A DNA stretch of 64,000 nucleotides from Phoebastria nigripes (GCA_035582835.1 JAYKAV010002308.1:354071-418070); one strand, 5' to 3'. Shown: positions 13,401-27,800, counted from the stretch's first letter. Notes: generated by a model not told the origin, from the letters alone. Program-made: numbers and translations.

Positions 13401-16400
13401 GTTGTGGCTTGTCACACTATGATATACTGTAATATAAATGGACTCACAATCAGCTTGCTCACACATGCAGCCATTTGTCTCAGTAACAGAAAACATATCT
13501 GGTAATATACAAAAATATTTCTTTGGGGGTTTTCCTTCTGAGTCCCATGCTGTCTGGGATTCTTTCTGGTTGTAGAATTGGGTACTCCAAAGGCTGACCA
13601 CATTATTCCCTTGACATCTGTGGTCATTTCACATTTCATCTAGCTTTCTCTGGCCTTTGTTGCCTCACAATTAAACCATGCCTCAACTACTGTGAAAGCA
13701 CAGTCTTTTCTCCTTTTTGAAATTTTTGGATGAATTCCTAAAATGTATTATCAGCCAGGTTATATAAATTGTTTGTAAAGATTCTCATCAGTTCAGATCT
13801 TCAGTAAGGAAATACACATTTGACAGAAGTATCGATTTATGAGATATTCTATCATACATAAGCACGAGGGAGAAATTCACAACATTTTCCCGTATTCTTT
13901 CAATAATGAAAAATAACATAGAGCTAGCTTCTGGAAGACATGACACCATGGATACTTATTTTTTGAAATCTTGTTTATCTTTAGTGTTACAAACTCCTAG
14001 GACTAGAACTTGCTCTTGCTCATTTGGTAATGAAACTTCCACTTGTAATAGTTAGGGACTTTACACGGTGTTTGAAGTGCTGCATCTAATTCTTAGTGCT
14101 TCATGCAGCTTTCCAAAAGGCAGAGTAGATGTGAGAAGTAAAACGTGAACTAGGCAATTCAAATAAGATATTAATAGAAAGAGTTCATGCCTTAGTCATC
14201 TTTTTCTTAACTGACATGATTTTTAAACAATACACATTATTCTGGGTCATCTAATCTCAAGAAAACAAATACTTCTAGCTTGAATTCTTTGGTCTTTGAC
14301 TGACTAACGCTAATAAAATTAGTTTCATGTTCAGATATATTAGAAAATATCAGGGGAAAAACCCCAGGTACTTGTTTCTGTCAGTGAATTAGCACTTGCA
14401 TAGCTTTGAAATTAATTGTTTAGTATGCTCATTACTCTTAGAAAAAATAAATATGTTCTCATTATGTTCACTTGGTGAACATATGTATCTTGTGGTACAT
14501 TTAATGTTACGTGCTGTGAGGGAGATTACAACTCTTTTTAAGGAAATTGGGTAGATTAATGGAATGGGGTAGGTTAAATTGCTCTCCACATGCATTCCCT
14601 AGCATGCCTAGCCTACTCCTGAATTTTAATTGATACATACAAAAGAGTTTAGCTGAGGATGCTCTGTGAAGCAACTGGAGTAAAACAGGATATGACCTGT
14701 GTATTGCAGGGGCTGGGCTAGGTAAATGTGCTGTGTGCCAAAACAAAGTGAGTAACACATGGGACCACATTTTATGCCCATAATCATAGTCTGCATGTGA
14801 ACAGTTGCATTTTCAGCAGCTTCATTGCGGCTGTATGCGTATTGATCTGTGGTGAACTTCAGCAGGTGTTTTGGGGCTGTTCATAAGAAACTTCCCCAAC
14901 AAGCTAGAGAAAGTGGACAGAATCCATGAAAAGAGCAAATTACTACTTTGTCTTATTAAGAAGCCTATACAGTTTTAATACCGCAACCTGTGACAGAGCC
15001 TGAAGAGGGTTTTTCTGATCCTTATTCTGGCTTTGAATTACCAGTAACAAAGATGAGGATTACTAAGGACTAAATACTCCTGATGCAACTCATTGGTTTC
15101 AGTAGGAGTTCTTCCAGAAGCACAGTAATCTTAACTATTTAATTCTTACCAAATTTCCTATTTCAAATGAGAGATAATGTCCACGTAACCAGGACACCTT
15201 GCTAAGGTTCTTACCTGGGGGGGAAGAAAAAAGATGAAGACTTCAAAGCTTAGTGCTTTAAAGAAAAGCTTTCAAAATTTGGAGTAATGTCATATATTTT
15301 ACAAAGACAATGCTAGACTAGCAGGACTTTTTGACGACTGCCTTGAAGTTACTGCAATCCCACCTATGATGTAAATTGTACTTTTTTTCTTAACACCATC
15401 CCCTCTCTGCCTGCCCTCCCCACCCCATGTTGGTGTTGGAGCATTCCTAATAAGCATAGTGCTTCCATAACTTTATATTTTATTTTGCTGCATATGCATT
15501 TAATTAAAAATCAGATTTAATTGCAATAGCTTCTTATGATTTCAGCTAAAAGGGTGGCTTTATGAGATGGGAATAAAATGGGTGTGACACTTTTAATGAA
15601 ATGAAATTTCTATACCAGAAATTTATGTTGGATCACCGCAGAGCATGTGCCAAACCTGTCTTGATTTACCCGAAAATGCTGTATCAGAAACATGACTCCC
15701 AACTGCAGAATGTGTCCCATCCTGAATGACTGCCTTGAAATCACTTATTTTGGAGTAATATTAATTCAAATTCTTGATAAATTACTCACTGTAATATAAC
15801 ATGCTGTTTTAAAACTTTTACAGCCTTTTCATTAATAGATGATAGTGAGATTAGAGCTAGTATTTTTTGTGTAGACTTCTTAATCATAGCCTTTGAAGTA
15901 GAAGCTGAGCAATAAACATCTAATGAATAGCTTATGGCAAGTTTATTCTCAGAAGCTATGTTACTGTGCTGGCACAGATCAACATAACCATTTATCACTA
16001 AATTCTCAAAATTTAAAAACTGTAGCTATCACTTATACATGCTAGTCGTTCTCAATGTACATTACATACGAGTAGTTTATAGCATTTTAGGATACTTGCA
16101 ACCTAAATCAATATATATTAGTCATAATGAATACACTCCCTTCTAGAAGAGGATGTATTAGGGAATTAAACCATTCTTTAATATTTTTTAGCTTATAATA
16201 ATCTTTGTCTTTTACAAGACATAAAAGAAATCATTGTTACGGGTTATTATTAAGGGAATTCTTTAAGGTAGTCGTATTTGAGGGAGTCATCTGCAATATA
16301 TATTGAGTTGTCTTCTGTAGAGACAGACCACTTGGCTTTCTTCCCAAAGTGAAGTCTTCAAATTAATCTATGGAAATAATGAAAGAAAGTATAATACTTT

Positions 16401-19369
16401 GGTGGTGCCCATAATCATCAGTGTTGTGCAAAGCTGCAAGCTTAACTCTTACTATGCATGTTGTGCGGCTGTGCCACAAGGGTGTACTCAACATGGGCTG
16501 AATTTACTTCTGTGTACTTACTCCCAGCCCTATTTCTTTCTCCATCAACATAGTACCTAAATAGATTTCTACAAAAATACAGTAGCGTTATATTCTGATT
16601 TGCAGCCATTAATGATAGTGGATTTATAACTATTTTATTTTTCATGAAATAAATGTGGCCATTTATGTAAAACACTAAATATATAATTCATAGGTTCCCC
16701 ATTACTATACAAATAGCATCTTAATGTGAAATCCAAAGTTCATAGTACTCTGAAAAGTGATGTTTATGTGCCCACATCCTCCATTGGGGAACTTGAGTCT
16801 TGCCCTTTCAACATCTGGAGAGATCAAACAACAGCTCATCTGGCAAGAATGAGAATTTATGTAGCAGAATAAGCATGGGATCGGGACAAGCAAGATCACA
16901 GATGCCCAAATAATTCTCCTCACCAATGAGCTCTCCCCCTGGTCAGATGGCCAGTGTGTTTGAGAGATTGGAGGTCTTAGGATTCCTTTCTTGCATGTCC
17001 ACGGTGGTTTATTTTTGTTTAGCTGGGTGCATACAGTAAGTGTTAGCTGCAACACTCCCTCTAGAACTTTCTTCTCAGTAATTTTCCACTTACTGGCTGA
17101 CCTACCTGAATTTATTTGTTGAATTTACTAAATGTCTGACTAGCCATAAGCTGCAGAAAACCAACCAGGGAACTGAAATGAATAGGAAGAAAACACCCTC
17201 ACTCATTTTCCTTTCTGACAGTTTAACAGACCCAAAAGCATTTACATTACTTTCCCATTTAGGCAGTTAACTTCTGAGCGGTTCTTAAACACCAGGGACC
17301 TCTAGCTAGAACAGCCACCTTGGTCAGCAATCCAAGATTTAGGCAGATAGTATATTATTTAGGTAGTGGGAATATAAGCAATTTTTATGTTGTATATGTG
17401 ATTTAGTATGTTCTGCGCCAGTTTTATTTCAGATGTAATTCTGGGACATGCTGCGCTACATAGTCCTTTTGGATTTCTGCAACTGTTGCGCTTGGAGCCA
17501 TGCTCCTGCTGCAGAATTCCAACAGGAGCAAACATATGGGGATTCTTCCGTCCTTGGCTTGCCCCACCATTTGTTCCACGTTTTAAACCAACTGGTGCTG
17601 TACCCAGTGGAGTACATCTGTTACAGTTTATTACTAGAAATTTGCAATTCATTTCAGTTTGCTAAAATAATTATAATATTCATGGCCAAGAGTACTGCAT
17701 TAAGCAATTACAAAAGAGAGTAGGCAAAATTTTGCTAAAGTGTATGTGTGATTCAGGACCTAGTGCCCGGTTTGGGTGATTTGAGCACTCAACAGCCTAT
17801 CGCCAATGAGTCAGATGTGCTCTGACAGTTGAGTTTGATCATCTTGAGAAATTAAAGTAGCAACTGAGATGCTGTAAGTGACATCCCTTATGTGAATGTC
17901 CCTGCTCTGTTTTAATTAAGAATGAAATAAATTAGCATAAACCACCACTGAATGCATTTGGTTGCCACATCTTGCCTGAGGTACTCAGCTGGGGAACACC
18001 CAGAAATGGAGCAGAGTCTTTACTGCTGGAATTGCAGAGGCACATCTGATTATACCCTCTAACTCTTCCTGAAAATCAACAGCATGTAGGCTGCTAAATA
18101 GTCTATACCTTTTTGAATGTTGTAACCCACTTTTTTGTGTCTCTCTGCTTCAGGCAAGCTGGGAGTTACTCTATTGGGCTATGTTGTTATTTGCAGGTAG
18201 AATTTTCAAATAGGTGAGATTTCTGTTTTGTGGGAAAAATGGATTACTGATCAGTCCAGAGTAAGCATTAAATAGTTGATCAGAAAGTGACTCTTTTGCA
18301 TTTAAAAAAAAAAAAAAATCCCCATAAATATCAACACAATAAAATCTTAATATAACAGATTACTTTTTCATCATTATCACCCCCTCAAGCAGACTTTTAA
18401 AATAAGGAAGCATCCTGATATAATATTCATAACCCCATCATACTCATCATGTTCAGTCTCCATTTCTGTAAGTCAGTCTCACACATCTTTGACATATAGT
18501 AACAGAATAAGCACACCCTATCCACCACAGTGGAGAAGTATAGTGCTAAAGTCAAGTTTTTTTAAAGGAAAACTTACAAAACCAATTTTAACCAAGGAGT
18601 TACAACCAACAATATGCCTGTTCTGGTTCTCCATCTCAGACCTGAATCTGGATCTGTCGCTTGCACGCTGTTCTCACTCACCCCTTGAATTAAATGAGGT
18701 CAGTTTTGCTACGGAAACCTGTCATTTGCCTGATTTGAAAAAGAGCTTGGGTTCTAAAAAGCTGATTTAATTCTTCGAGTTACACTAGTATAATGAAAGA
18801 CATTACAAACTTCATTCTGCCTGGGTNGTCAGACCACCGTCACTTAAAAGTACAGCTATATTTCCAACATTTGTTTGTGTCTTTGCAAGTAAAAGCATTG
18901 TAAGAGAAATGAAGTTAACTCATCAGCTCACTAGGCGTAGAAGCATGTTCCTGTGAAGGGGAAGTTGGAATTTATACTGAAATGATGAAACATCCAGAAA
19001 TAACCCAGATCCTTTAAAATATTTTTGCTTGTTTTGCTTTACAAGTGTTACTTGGAGTGATATAATGAAGCAGAATTATGTGTTTCTATATGCTGTACAT
19101 AACAAACATCTGGGAATGGAAACCATTACCATGGCCACTAAATATAATTCTGTTTTCTAGCAGTCCTAGAAATGTCTTTACTCAAAATCTAAATGGTGTG
19201 AACAATACAAATCTAAACAAATTCGTATGAAGTTGGGCTATAATACTGTGTAATTGTGTTTTGTTTTTGCATAGCACTGTAAATAAGTGTGTGANGTGTC
19301 ATTTAAGAGGCTTTGAACTTTTTTGGAAATTTTATCTATATTTTAATATCCTTTGTTTTCTTTCTACAG

Positions 19370-19480
19370 AACATTCTGGCTTTAAATCCCCGAAAACAGA
19401 CGCATGCAACTCTTCACTCAACTGCAGCAAAGAAACAAGTCAAGAAGCAATGGAAAAGGAATTCTGACAAAAGCTGTTCA
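19370..19480 (+). CDS. DPYD: DPYD exon 2 (residues 14-50)
   Basis: This exon encodes part of the N-terminal region of dihydropyrimidine dehydrogenase, the cytosolic NADPH-dependent flavo-iron-sulfur enzyme that performs the first, rate-limiting step of uracil and thymine breakdown and also inactivates 5-fluorouracil. The 37 codons read [10 protein letters not shown]...KRNSDKSCS and align without gaps to human residues 14-50 as I recall them; conserved blocks include ILALNPR, QTHATL and KRN.DK.C. A pyrimidine-rich stretch ending TTTCTACAG precedes the exon and GTAAGT follows it, so both splice sites are canonical. The 111-bp length and phase 0/0 equal the human exon. Differences from human that I count: S14N, T22K, C29H, S32A, L36Q, D37V, H40Q, P45S, N48S and F50S. 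No frameshift or stop is present. The iron-sulfur ligands lie further along, so this piece is a linker and helical N-terminus rather than a catalytic segment. Identification is near certain. Confidence 0.97.
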
Positions 19481-19980
19481 GTAAGTGCACGTTTATTATT
19501 GCATCTGGAACATGCAATAAAACATTGAGGCTGAAATCTCAGTTGTGTGAGGAATTCAAATCTGAGTTTCCTGTTGTTCAGTAGCCAAATTTGGCTCCTA
19601 GTTCTGTTCCTGTAGATACAAAGTTACTTTGTGATCAGCTATTTTCTTTTCGAGTACATGCCATACCTTTTTCCTTTTCGGTGATTTAGTAAGTCTTTGA
19701 TGCAAATTTTCCCCTTTTGTTGAGTCTGATCCGTCTCAAGTATCAAGCGGTATCACAGCTGGCTCACCACCTCCCAGGCCTTGCAGAGCCACTCGCTCTC
19801 CCTCGGTAGCCAGTGTCAGCTGCCTCTTCTGTACCCTGCAGGGCTGCTGCCCACTTGCTCCTTTTCTTTCCGTTTTCCAGGAGTAACACTGGGTAGAGCA
19901 GCGCTTCACTATCCTTTCTGAGACTTTAAAAGGTAATTCTATTTCAGTACAGAAATAGGGGAACACATCATATGTACTTA

Positions 19981-20070
19981 TTTTATATACATATGTATGT
20001 ATATATAGAGCTATCTATATATGTGCTATATATACATGACCATATGTATATATGTTATATATAAATACAT
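19981..20070. repeat. TA-rich imperfect palindromic tract
   Basis: Repeated TATATA and CATATG words form several short inverted repeats. It lies 500 bp downstream of exon 2 and is likely length-variable. Confidence 0.8.
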
Positions 20071-20511
20071 AAAGCTTAGATTAAAACATGGCTCTGGATT
20101 TTAAATTTTGTGCATTGTATTTTTAGGAAATAGGTGGTTTTAGAATAAATATTTTTTCATTATAAACTGTCTGTATTCTTCAGTATTTCTGCCATTAGAT
20201 ATCATCATTTTCTCTCTAGGTATTTAGATTCCTAGCCTCAGTGTGTTATTTGACTAATCCTATCAGACTTTGTTGTCTCTTTGATCTCTCATCTGATTAG
20301 AAGGTTTGTAGTGTTTTTACTGTCTTCCTACAGATTCTCTTAGATAATCCTCTAAATTCAGAAGTCTTTTAGGTAGAGTATTACTTCTTCATCTGCAAAC
20401 TATTTNCCTTATGGGTACAATGTTATGGTGTCTTTTCATAGTGTTATCAAAACATCTTCTCCCACTATGTAGGAAAATTCAGGTTTGATAGTTGATATTC
20501 ATTTATTATTT

Positions 20512-20552
20512 AAAAAAAAACCCAACAAAACACAAACCAAAACAAAAAACCT
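20512..20552. repeat. A/C-rich low-complexity tract
   Basis: An A9 run is followed by CCCAACAAAACAC-type sequence. It resembles the tract near 702 but is shorter. Confidence 0.7.
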
Positions 20553-23500
20553 ACAAAGTTCTTCAGTTTCTCAAAATTATGAAATCCAGTATGACCAACT
20601 AATATTTGCTGGGAGGAGCAACCCAGGGTATCCTTAGCATTTCAACCATATTCTAGTATAGTTTCCTGTTTTGTAGCATTGATTATAAGAATCTCTCTCT
20701 TACTATAGCTAATATTCCTATTTTCTTATTTTATTTATTGGCTCAGATAATGTTATAATAACTGGAAACTAATGTACAGGAAAAGCTTCTATCTGTGAAC
20801 AGGGATGATTATTTTGGGATGTCTGATGCAGTTATTGCCCACAACTGTCTGTTCCTGCTGCACAGATAGTTGAGCTGCTCAGCAAGCGGCTCCTGGACAG
20901 CTGCAGTTTACATCATTGTTTTCAGGTGACCTGTAATCAATAGTGGGCTGTAAACTCCTCTGCTTTCAGAAACTGTTTGTTAGGAAGCTCAGGTATCCAT
21001 GCAGCAGGGCAGCTAGGTATCTGTGTAGTAACCTGATTAGCTGTTCCAATGTAAATTATCCTAGTTAGTTAAACTTCAAATTATAGCATACACATATATA
21101 TCTTCCTAATGGATGTGTTAACACACATTTTCTAAAGCTTCTAGGCTTTAAGATCACTGAGCTTTCCCCCATATCAGCCTTGTTTGATTTTTGTATTCAG
21201 TTTATTCATAAAATGTTTGATATTTGAAGGTTTTGCTGTTAACTGTGAAAGTGCAGAAAGCTTTCTAGAAATTGTTTCTCTTCCTGTGTTCCTGCTCTTA
21301 GCTGTGTGCGTACCTCACGGTGTCTCAAATGTTCTTGGATCCCCAAGGCCTGAACTTCTTGGGCTGTGCAAACAGCACTGATTTTGGGTTCATAGCTAGC
21401 TTGCGTGCCTTGGCTGGATTTTCATTTGAAAGAAATTCTGAATGTTGTCAAATATTGCAGGATGATGTTTTGGCATAGGTTTACAATCTAATAAACAACT
21501 TGGTTTTATAGTTCTGCATTACTGCATGGAGATCCGTGCAGTTATTAGGACCCTGCACTGACAGAGATCTGCTCATGTGTTGCAACTTACAGGGTTAAAG
21601 GTTAGAGATAAGCAAATAGGTATATCTGTACATGTACATGCCTTTATCACAGATAGTTCTTATACTGTATATTATGATTTATTTGGTAGAAATGTCACAT
21701 TATTTAGTTTGCAAGTCATGATAAGAAATGTAAAATGCTTGAAGAAACTGTAAAGGGGTAGTCCTTATTTTTAGGCCAGTAATGGTCCTAGTTTTTAGAA
21801 CTGTCAAACTTTTGTTTACTCAGAAATATGTGGCTTACTTCTGCTGTGCAAGATTTACCACACAGCTTACTATTCTGANAGAAAAAGCCCTACAAAACTA
21901 AAAAAATCAAACCTAAACATTTGTCTGGTATCCCATTACATAAAAGGCATTAGGAAAAAATGAGANACTTTTTACATTCTCCAGATCATTGTTGTTGAGT
22001 GGTTTTAATAAACAAAGAAAACAAAATGATAGAATCCTTTCCTAGCCTTCTTAAAATAAGAAAGCTAATGTAGGAAAGGACACATTGAGCACAATTTTCT
22101 GTTATGGTCTAAAAAGCCATTGGCAGTAATGTTTAGGCCTGCTAATGAACAGGTCAAGCTCTATTTGAAGTCCATAGGAAGTATACTTGTTTGCATTTCC
22201 TTAAAATCTGAATTTGGCTTTTAGCTTTGGATTCTTTTAAAGCTGTACTGATGCTGCCTTTGCAGAATTACTGTTGGAGGGAAGGTGGGAGTATGAAAAT
22301 ACAAAACTAATTAAATTAACAGCCCTCAAAACTCCGAACAAAAGCTGCATCTGCTGAGGCATGCACACAGTGACTTTGTAATGTCTAATACCCTTCCAGA
22401 TGGCAGACTTACATATTTCCTCAGAATAATTACACAAGTGAAATTTTAACTCCTAGCCTGCTCTGAGACACTTTGGGTTGCCCATTAAATGAGTTCTGAA
22501 GTGGAAACTGAGTGTCAGTATCTTTCCTCAACATTGGAAAAGCATTCTCCTAAAGGAAGGTTCAATTATGCTTTCAATGAGTGCTATTGTTTATGTACTG
22601 TGTTAGCAACCAAATTTTGCTGTAAAAATGATTTGTAGCTGTAGGTGCAAGATCAGTCAGCTTTCCTTCAGAAATTTTAACTCAGAGATTTAGATCAGAG
22701 TAGGTAAACTTTATTGCTGAGTCACCCTCGGTAACAGTGCTAAACCTAAGCATTAACACTGGTTTCTTCTGAATCATGCTGAAAGGTGGTATAAACAGAT
22801 GCCACTAGTCTGTCTGGGGAAACAAAGGTTTCTGTTGGTCAGAAGAAATTAAAAGTGGAAGAGTTTTGAGATGGCTATACTAATAGTAAATCTTGGAGAA
22901 GGAAGCAAAATTTAGATCACATTAGGTCATCAATTTACAGATAAAACTAAAGCAAATAAATGAACTGTGGATGCTGTGAGGACTTGCTTTGATTTCAGGG
23001 TTTTCCTAGGTAGTTCAGGATTGTTTAGACATCTGATTTATGTTTTCATTTATGGTTTCCAACTCTCTATAATTCCGTTTCTGTATGTATTTTATGCTTG
23101 CTGACATTTAAATCACAAACTAGATGGGCACGCATTGTGTGCATTTGCATTACACCCAGCACACTGAATTCCTTGCTTTATGAATAAGGTTTCTAAGCAT
23201 TAAGGAACAAGTTCTGCTTTTACCTTGTACATGTGCGGGTTTGTTGTTTTAATGAAATTAACCTCCGCAATTTTTATAAATTCACTTGTCACTGGAGAAT
23301 TCAGTGGGATATTGTAGTCCAGCCTTTTTTGTAATGAAACCCTGGAGGTACCTACTAAGGACAGGTGAGAAGATGATACAGACCCACCTATGTATTCAGA
23401 CTTTCTTCAGTTTCTGCATTTAGAAAGAATAGTAATAATTGCTCCAAATGGAAGAGTTGGAAGTATTTCAACGAGACAAGAAAGGTGAAAAGGAAATGGG

Positions 23501-24476
23501 GTTTAAATTGGTTTGTAGTTAATTGCCATAGCCTGTAACAGTATTGATTTTCTAGCAGTACTAGCATTGTTCTTTGTCCTTATGTTTGCTAAGCCCAATC
23601 AGCATTGTGCAACAAGAGCCTCTTTTCCTTGAACAAAATAATTTTTAAGCTCAGCTTTTTTGCAGGGGCATCACTTCTGGGCAAGATTCTTTAACTGTTC
23701 TGTAGTTCTTTCCAGCTATTAGAGAGAGAACCAAATTCTTCACCTTGTCTTTTTCTGTGCAACATTAAGGTGCAACTATCAGGTTGCTCTGTGCTAATGG
23801 TGGAGAGCGAGTTCTGCAATTCATTGCAAGATGTAACAGATCACGCTGCTCTTTAAATTTAGAGGACAAGGTTGCTCCCTTAAAACAGTAGTAGTAAGAG
23901 TTTGCTAAAACTTCAAACTGCTTTTAACTCAATAGTATTTCTGTGGCTGTCACTGCTATATACAAACATCTGTAAAAAGGAATTCTTATTTAAAAAAAAA
24001 AAGGTTTGTAAGGACCTCTTAGTGTACAAATGTCCAAGCTTGCATAGAAAAACCTGTAAATAAAATGATTCTTTCTTAGCTATAATCAGTTTGTTACTCT
24101 AAGTATTGCCTTCCAGTGAGATGGAAAAATGCCACATGATTTTTGTGCCCAATGATGTATCACAGTTACAGAATAATCAAGTTAGCAGTTCACAAATAAC
24201 TGATGGGTTGAAGCAGAAATAGCGCAATTGCAAACAAGTAGATATGAAACCCGGTTCACCCGAGGCTTGAAATCAGGAACCTTAATGAATAAATGCTTTT
24301 TCAGTGAATAATTTGGCCATTTCTAGACACGTATTGATGAAAGATTATATATTTATAAATAAAAAATAATCCCAAATATTGTAAAATAGAGAACACTCAT
24401 TAAAGGAAATCAATTCAATTATCTTTATAATCTAAACGTATAGTTTACCTTTGCAAATATTTATTTTTGTCTTCAT

Positions 24477-24888
24477 TGCATATGAATATGCAAGTTTAAC
24501 TCTTTTCTGAATGAATATACAATGGCAGATGTCTCTCTAATCGCTGCTCTATTCAAACATTAATTGGTAGAACATATGTAGAATTCTACTAGTCTGAATA
24601 GGTATAGGATAGCAGCAGTCTTTTTAATCACATCACTATTCAACCACTAATTGGTGTGATGATTAAGGGACATTAGAGGGAGCACTTTGACATCTGATTC
24701 TTTGAACTGATGCCTGCTCAGGCTGCACTGTATTCATCATGGCCAGTCTGATTTCTTAAATAAAACACTCTGATTCCCAAATGTGGAAAATATTGCATTA
24801 GGATCTATTGAGGTGATTAGGGAATTTGAGAATGATTCTTTTCTTTAACTAGTGATTGACTGTATATGCACAAACTATTCATATGAAT
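24477..24888. promoter_or_regulatory. Homeodomain/POU motif cluster, candidate enhancer
   Basis: The segment starts with an interrupted palindrome TGCATAT-GA-ATATGCA (24477-24492), resembling a dimeric POU site. It carries two near-identical 20-mers (24549-24568 and 24636-24655, two mismatches), each ending in TAATTGGT, a homeodomain core. An inverted copy of CTATTCARAC lies at 24592-24601, and a perfect 12-base palindrome ATTCATATGAAT at 24877-24888. No repeat family is recognised here. Assignment as a regulatory element is inference. Confidence 0.35.
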
Positions 24889-27800
24889 AATAGATGGGTT
24901 ACTGAGTATCAGAAAGAGCTGAGAAGTAACATCAAGAGATTTTTCTCTTTTCTCATAGTGTCAATAATTAAATATTAATACACATTTTAAAATGTACCAG
25001 TTTAATCATTTAGCAGTCAAATTCCTACTCATGCATTTTTTAGATTAACTAATTACTCTGCATTTTCTCGTATCGATACCATATGCTGGCATTTATAACC
25101 ATTTTACTGGAATAAAGTGGTTTGCATGTTTATATATGATATCACTTATACTTGCTCTAAGAAATGCATATTATAATCCTTGAATTTTCTGTTTTATTTT
25201 AGTTTCAATGTCTTAAGCTATTTTCATTAGAATATCTCAATAGCTCCTAACTTGCCTGACTGCTACAAATAGTTCTTTTATGCACATTTTCTGCGTATCA
25301 AGTTGTAAATACTAGCTGATGGCAAGTTATGCCAAATCCTTTTCTAGTCCTCTGCAAAAGGTTCCTTCTTACCTTGTGGCTCTCCTGGAGTGCTGTGCAA
25401 AACCACCTCTGACTTCTTAACTTGCTCTGTTCAGAGTTCTTCAGGTTTGGTGTTCTTCGGATTTGATGTTGGATGATTCCCCTTCTTACAGAGCAGCACT
25501 CACCAAAGACTTTTAGTTCCAGGTGTATTTCTGATCTTAACCATTTCAAAACCGAAGTGTCTCAGAGTTGCAAATTGTTTGGTTTTACACATACATATAT
25601 GACAAAATGAAAAATGCTTGTTTGCTGCAAATGCTGAATTCTAGGTAAGTCTGATCAACTCATTCCCCTTCATTAAAGCTGAGCGGATCAGAGAGTAGAG
25701 ATAGGACCAGAAACAATCTTCACTGTTAACTGTCATCTTCTGCTTAGCCTTATATTCTTTTAGATGTGGATTTTTATATGTGCACTTTCCTGTGGTTATT
25801 GGATGGAGATAAAGGTGCCTTCTTGTGTTGGTGTATTGGAAAACAGAATAAATAACAAGAAGACTAGCTTCTCTTTTTTTAGCCCCTCTTACTCCCACTT
25901 TTTCTTTCTTTCGTAAACCATTGCCTATACTGAAACCTATACTGCTCTTTCGCTCTTTCCTTTCCTCTCCTGGACTTTCTTCTTTTATAGCGAAAGCCCC
26001 ATCTCCATTCTGTTTAGAAATCTATAAAATTAAAAATGATCGTGAGCTTTAGGTTGAGAAATTGTAAGTGCTTGAACATCGTTTCTTGGAGAAACTTGAA
26101 GTAATTACTCACTTCAGATCTATTTATATTGTCTTAGTCCTGGCAGACATCTGCTCGCTAGAAGTAAAAGGAGCTGGGAGACCAATTTTAGTGTGAAGGA
26201 AGTAGTATAGCTTGCTGAATGCTGTATTTTAAGCAGGGCTGGTAGCGCTGTCCAATATTAAGTTGCACTGAAGTGTTCATTACAAGATCCTGCTTGTAGT
26301 TTGTCTGCAAGTTTGCCATATATTTGGACAAAAATTTTCTGAGTACCAGTCCATCAATTCTTTTATGCACGTTAAAAAATCAGTCATACATGCATATCAA
26401 ATAATCACTTGATTTAAGTGTGAATGAGCAGGTCTTGCAGAAAAGCTTGGTTTTGATCTTTTAACCAATCCTGATAGCATTATATTTAAAAAACCACTTG
26501 TTTTGAAGCAAGGATGCGTAGCAGGCTGGGGATTGAAAAAGTATGTTGGTACAACAGAACTGTCCAGAAGCTTTGAAAACCTTATCTTGACCAGTTTCTG
26601 TTGCATTTTTATCATAATGTACAGTCCTCGGGTGGACAGCAGTTAACTGCCTCATCACTCGCTGCTCCTTTGCTTACAATATTCAGTATTCTTTGCTTAC
26701 AGTAGTGTCCTGAAATTTTTGGTGGTGCTTCTGAGGAATGATTTGAGACTTTCAGAACGATTTCTTTGTTGTTTTATAAACTGATACGTTGTTTGAATAT
26801 AGTTTTGAAAATAAACATACTATCCCATCCGGTATCGATATCAGAAATAACGTTTTTGGGATTCTTCAGTCTGCAAAGATGCGAGGTACTCCTTGGTACA
26901 AGAACCTTCCTTATAGCGTGTGCACTTCACATTGATGAAAGGGAAACTGGTGGGTGGTCCAGTCTCTGGAGCTGTGGTGTTGCCATGTTGAAGCATATTC
27001 TCTCTTAGTGTTTCCGGCTATGTGCCTTTTCCAGCAGTTCCAGCTGTCTTCAGAAAGCTACATGTACGTGTTTTCTGCAGTCACTTCTTCCATCTCCAAT
27101 CAATCCTGTTTCTTCAGCAAGTATCTGGAACAATCACTCAGCAAAACTTTCTGTTCCCCTCTAATACTGAGAATAGGACAACAACCTACTGTTGCTTAAT
27201 TGCTAGCTAAAGTGGAAGAGGTTTTCTTCTATGGAGCTAAAGATCCTACCACATGCATTCCATTTGAAAATTATCAAGTTGTAATTCATGTCTTCTTGTA
27301 TTTTCCTTTAAAAAAAAAAGTTGAAAATTTCTTGNTCATGTACCATGTGAGAGGAACGTTATTAACATTGCTAAATCAAGTAAACAAATTAAGAAGCATC
27401 CAAATGACTACCTGTATAGTTGCCTTAAAGGATATGCACTTTTCAGGAAAGACAAACATGAAGGTAAAGCACTTTATGTTAATAACGCACAGATGGTAAA
27501 AAGATAGGAAGGGTAAAACCAAACTTTTATGGATCAAAATCACTTTAGAGGGAAGGGCAGTAAACTTGTTTCTAGTGTGCTGAGAATATACTATAGAGTC
27601 TCCACACAGCAGGTTTAAATTTGGCTATGGCTGTAAATAGAAATCAATCTAATCATAGAAACATAAAAATGTAGGTTTGAGAGGGATAGTGAGAGAATTT
27701 CTGGATTGGGACAGAATGAAATATAGCTAGACATTTCTTGACAGATATTTGTATAACCCGTTTCTAAAGGCATATGATGTTGGAGACTTCTCATTCTTGT

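Larger units (their letters stand above)
1..19369 (+). other. DPYD: DPYD intron 1 (3' part)
   Basis: This is assigned as intron because the next coding segment is DPYD exon 2 and no sequence resembling exon 1 (start codon plus 13 residues) or a CpG-rich promoter is visible. The DNA is AT-rich and mostly looks unique. I see low-complexity tracts at 1-62, 702-824, 1178-1191, 7986-7998, 10629-10642 and 18301-18318, and a palindromic X-box at 4436-4450. A moderately GC-rich patch at about 13090-13390 has few CpGs and no recognisable coding frame. In 830-4435, 4451-13089 and 13391-19369 I recognise no gene, RNA or repeat family. Short open frames up to about 116 codons occur on both strands and look like chance. 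Confidence 0.85.

Noticed and set aside
16705..17055. 116-codon minus-strand open frame
   Set aside because: It has no recognisable domain and no splice or promoter context, and an open frame of this length is expected by chance in 64 kb.
19516..19521. AATAAA shortly after exon 2, possible intronic polyadenylation
   Set aside because: A single hexamer in AT-rich DNA is expected by chance and no GT-rich downstream element stands out.
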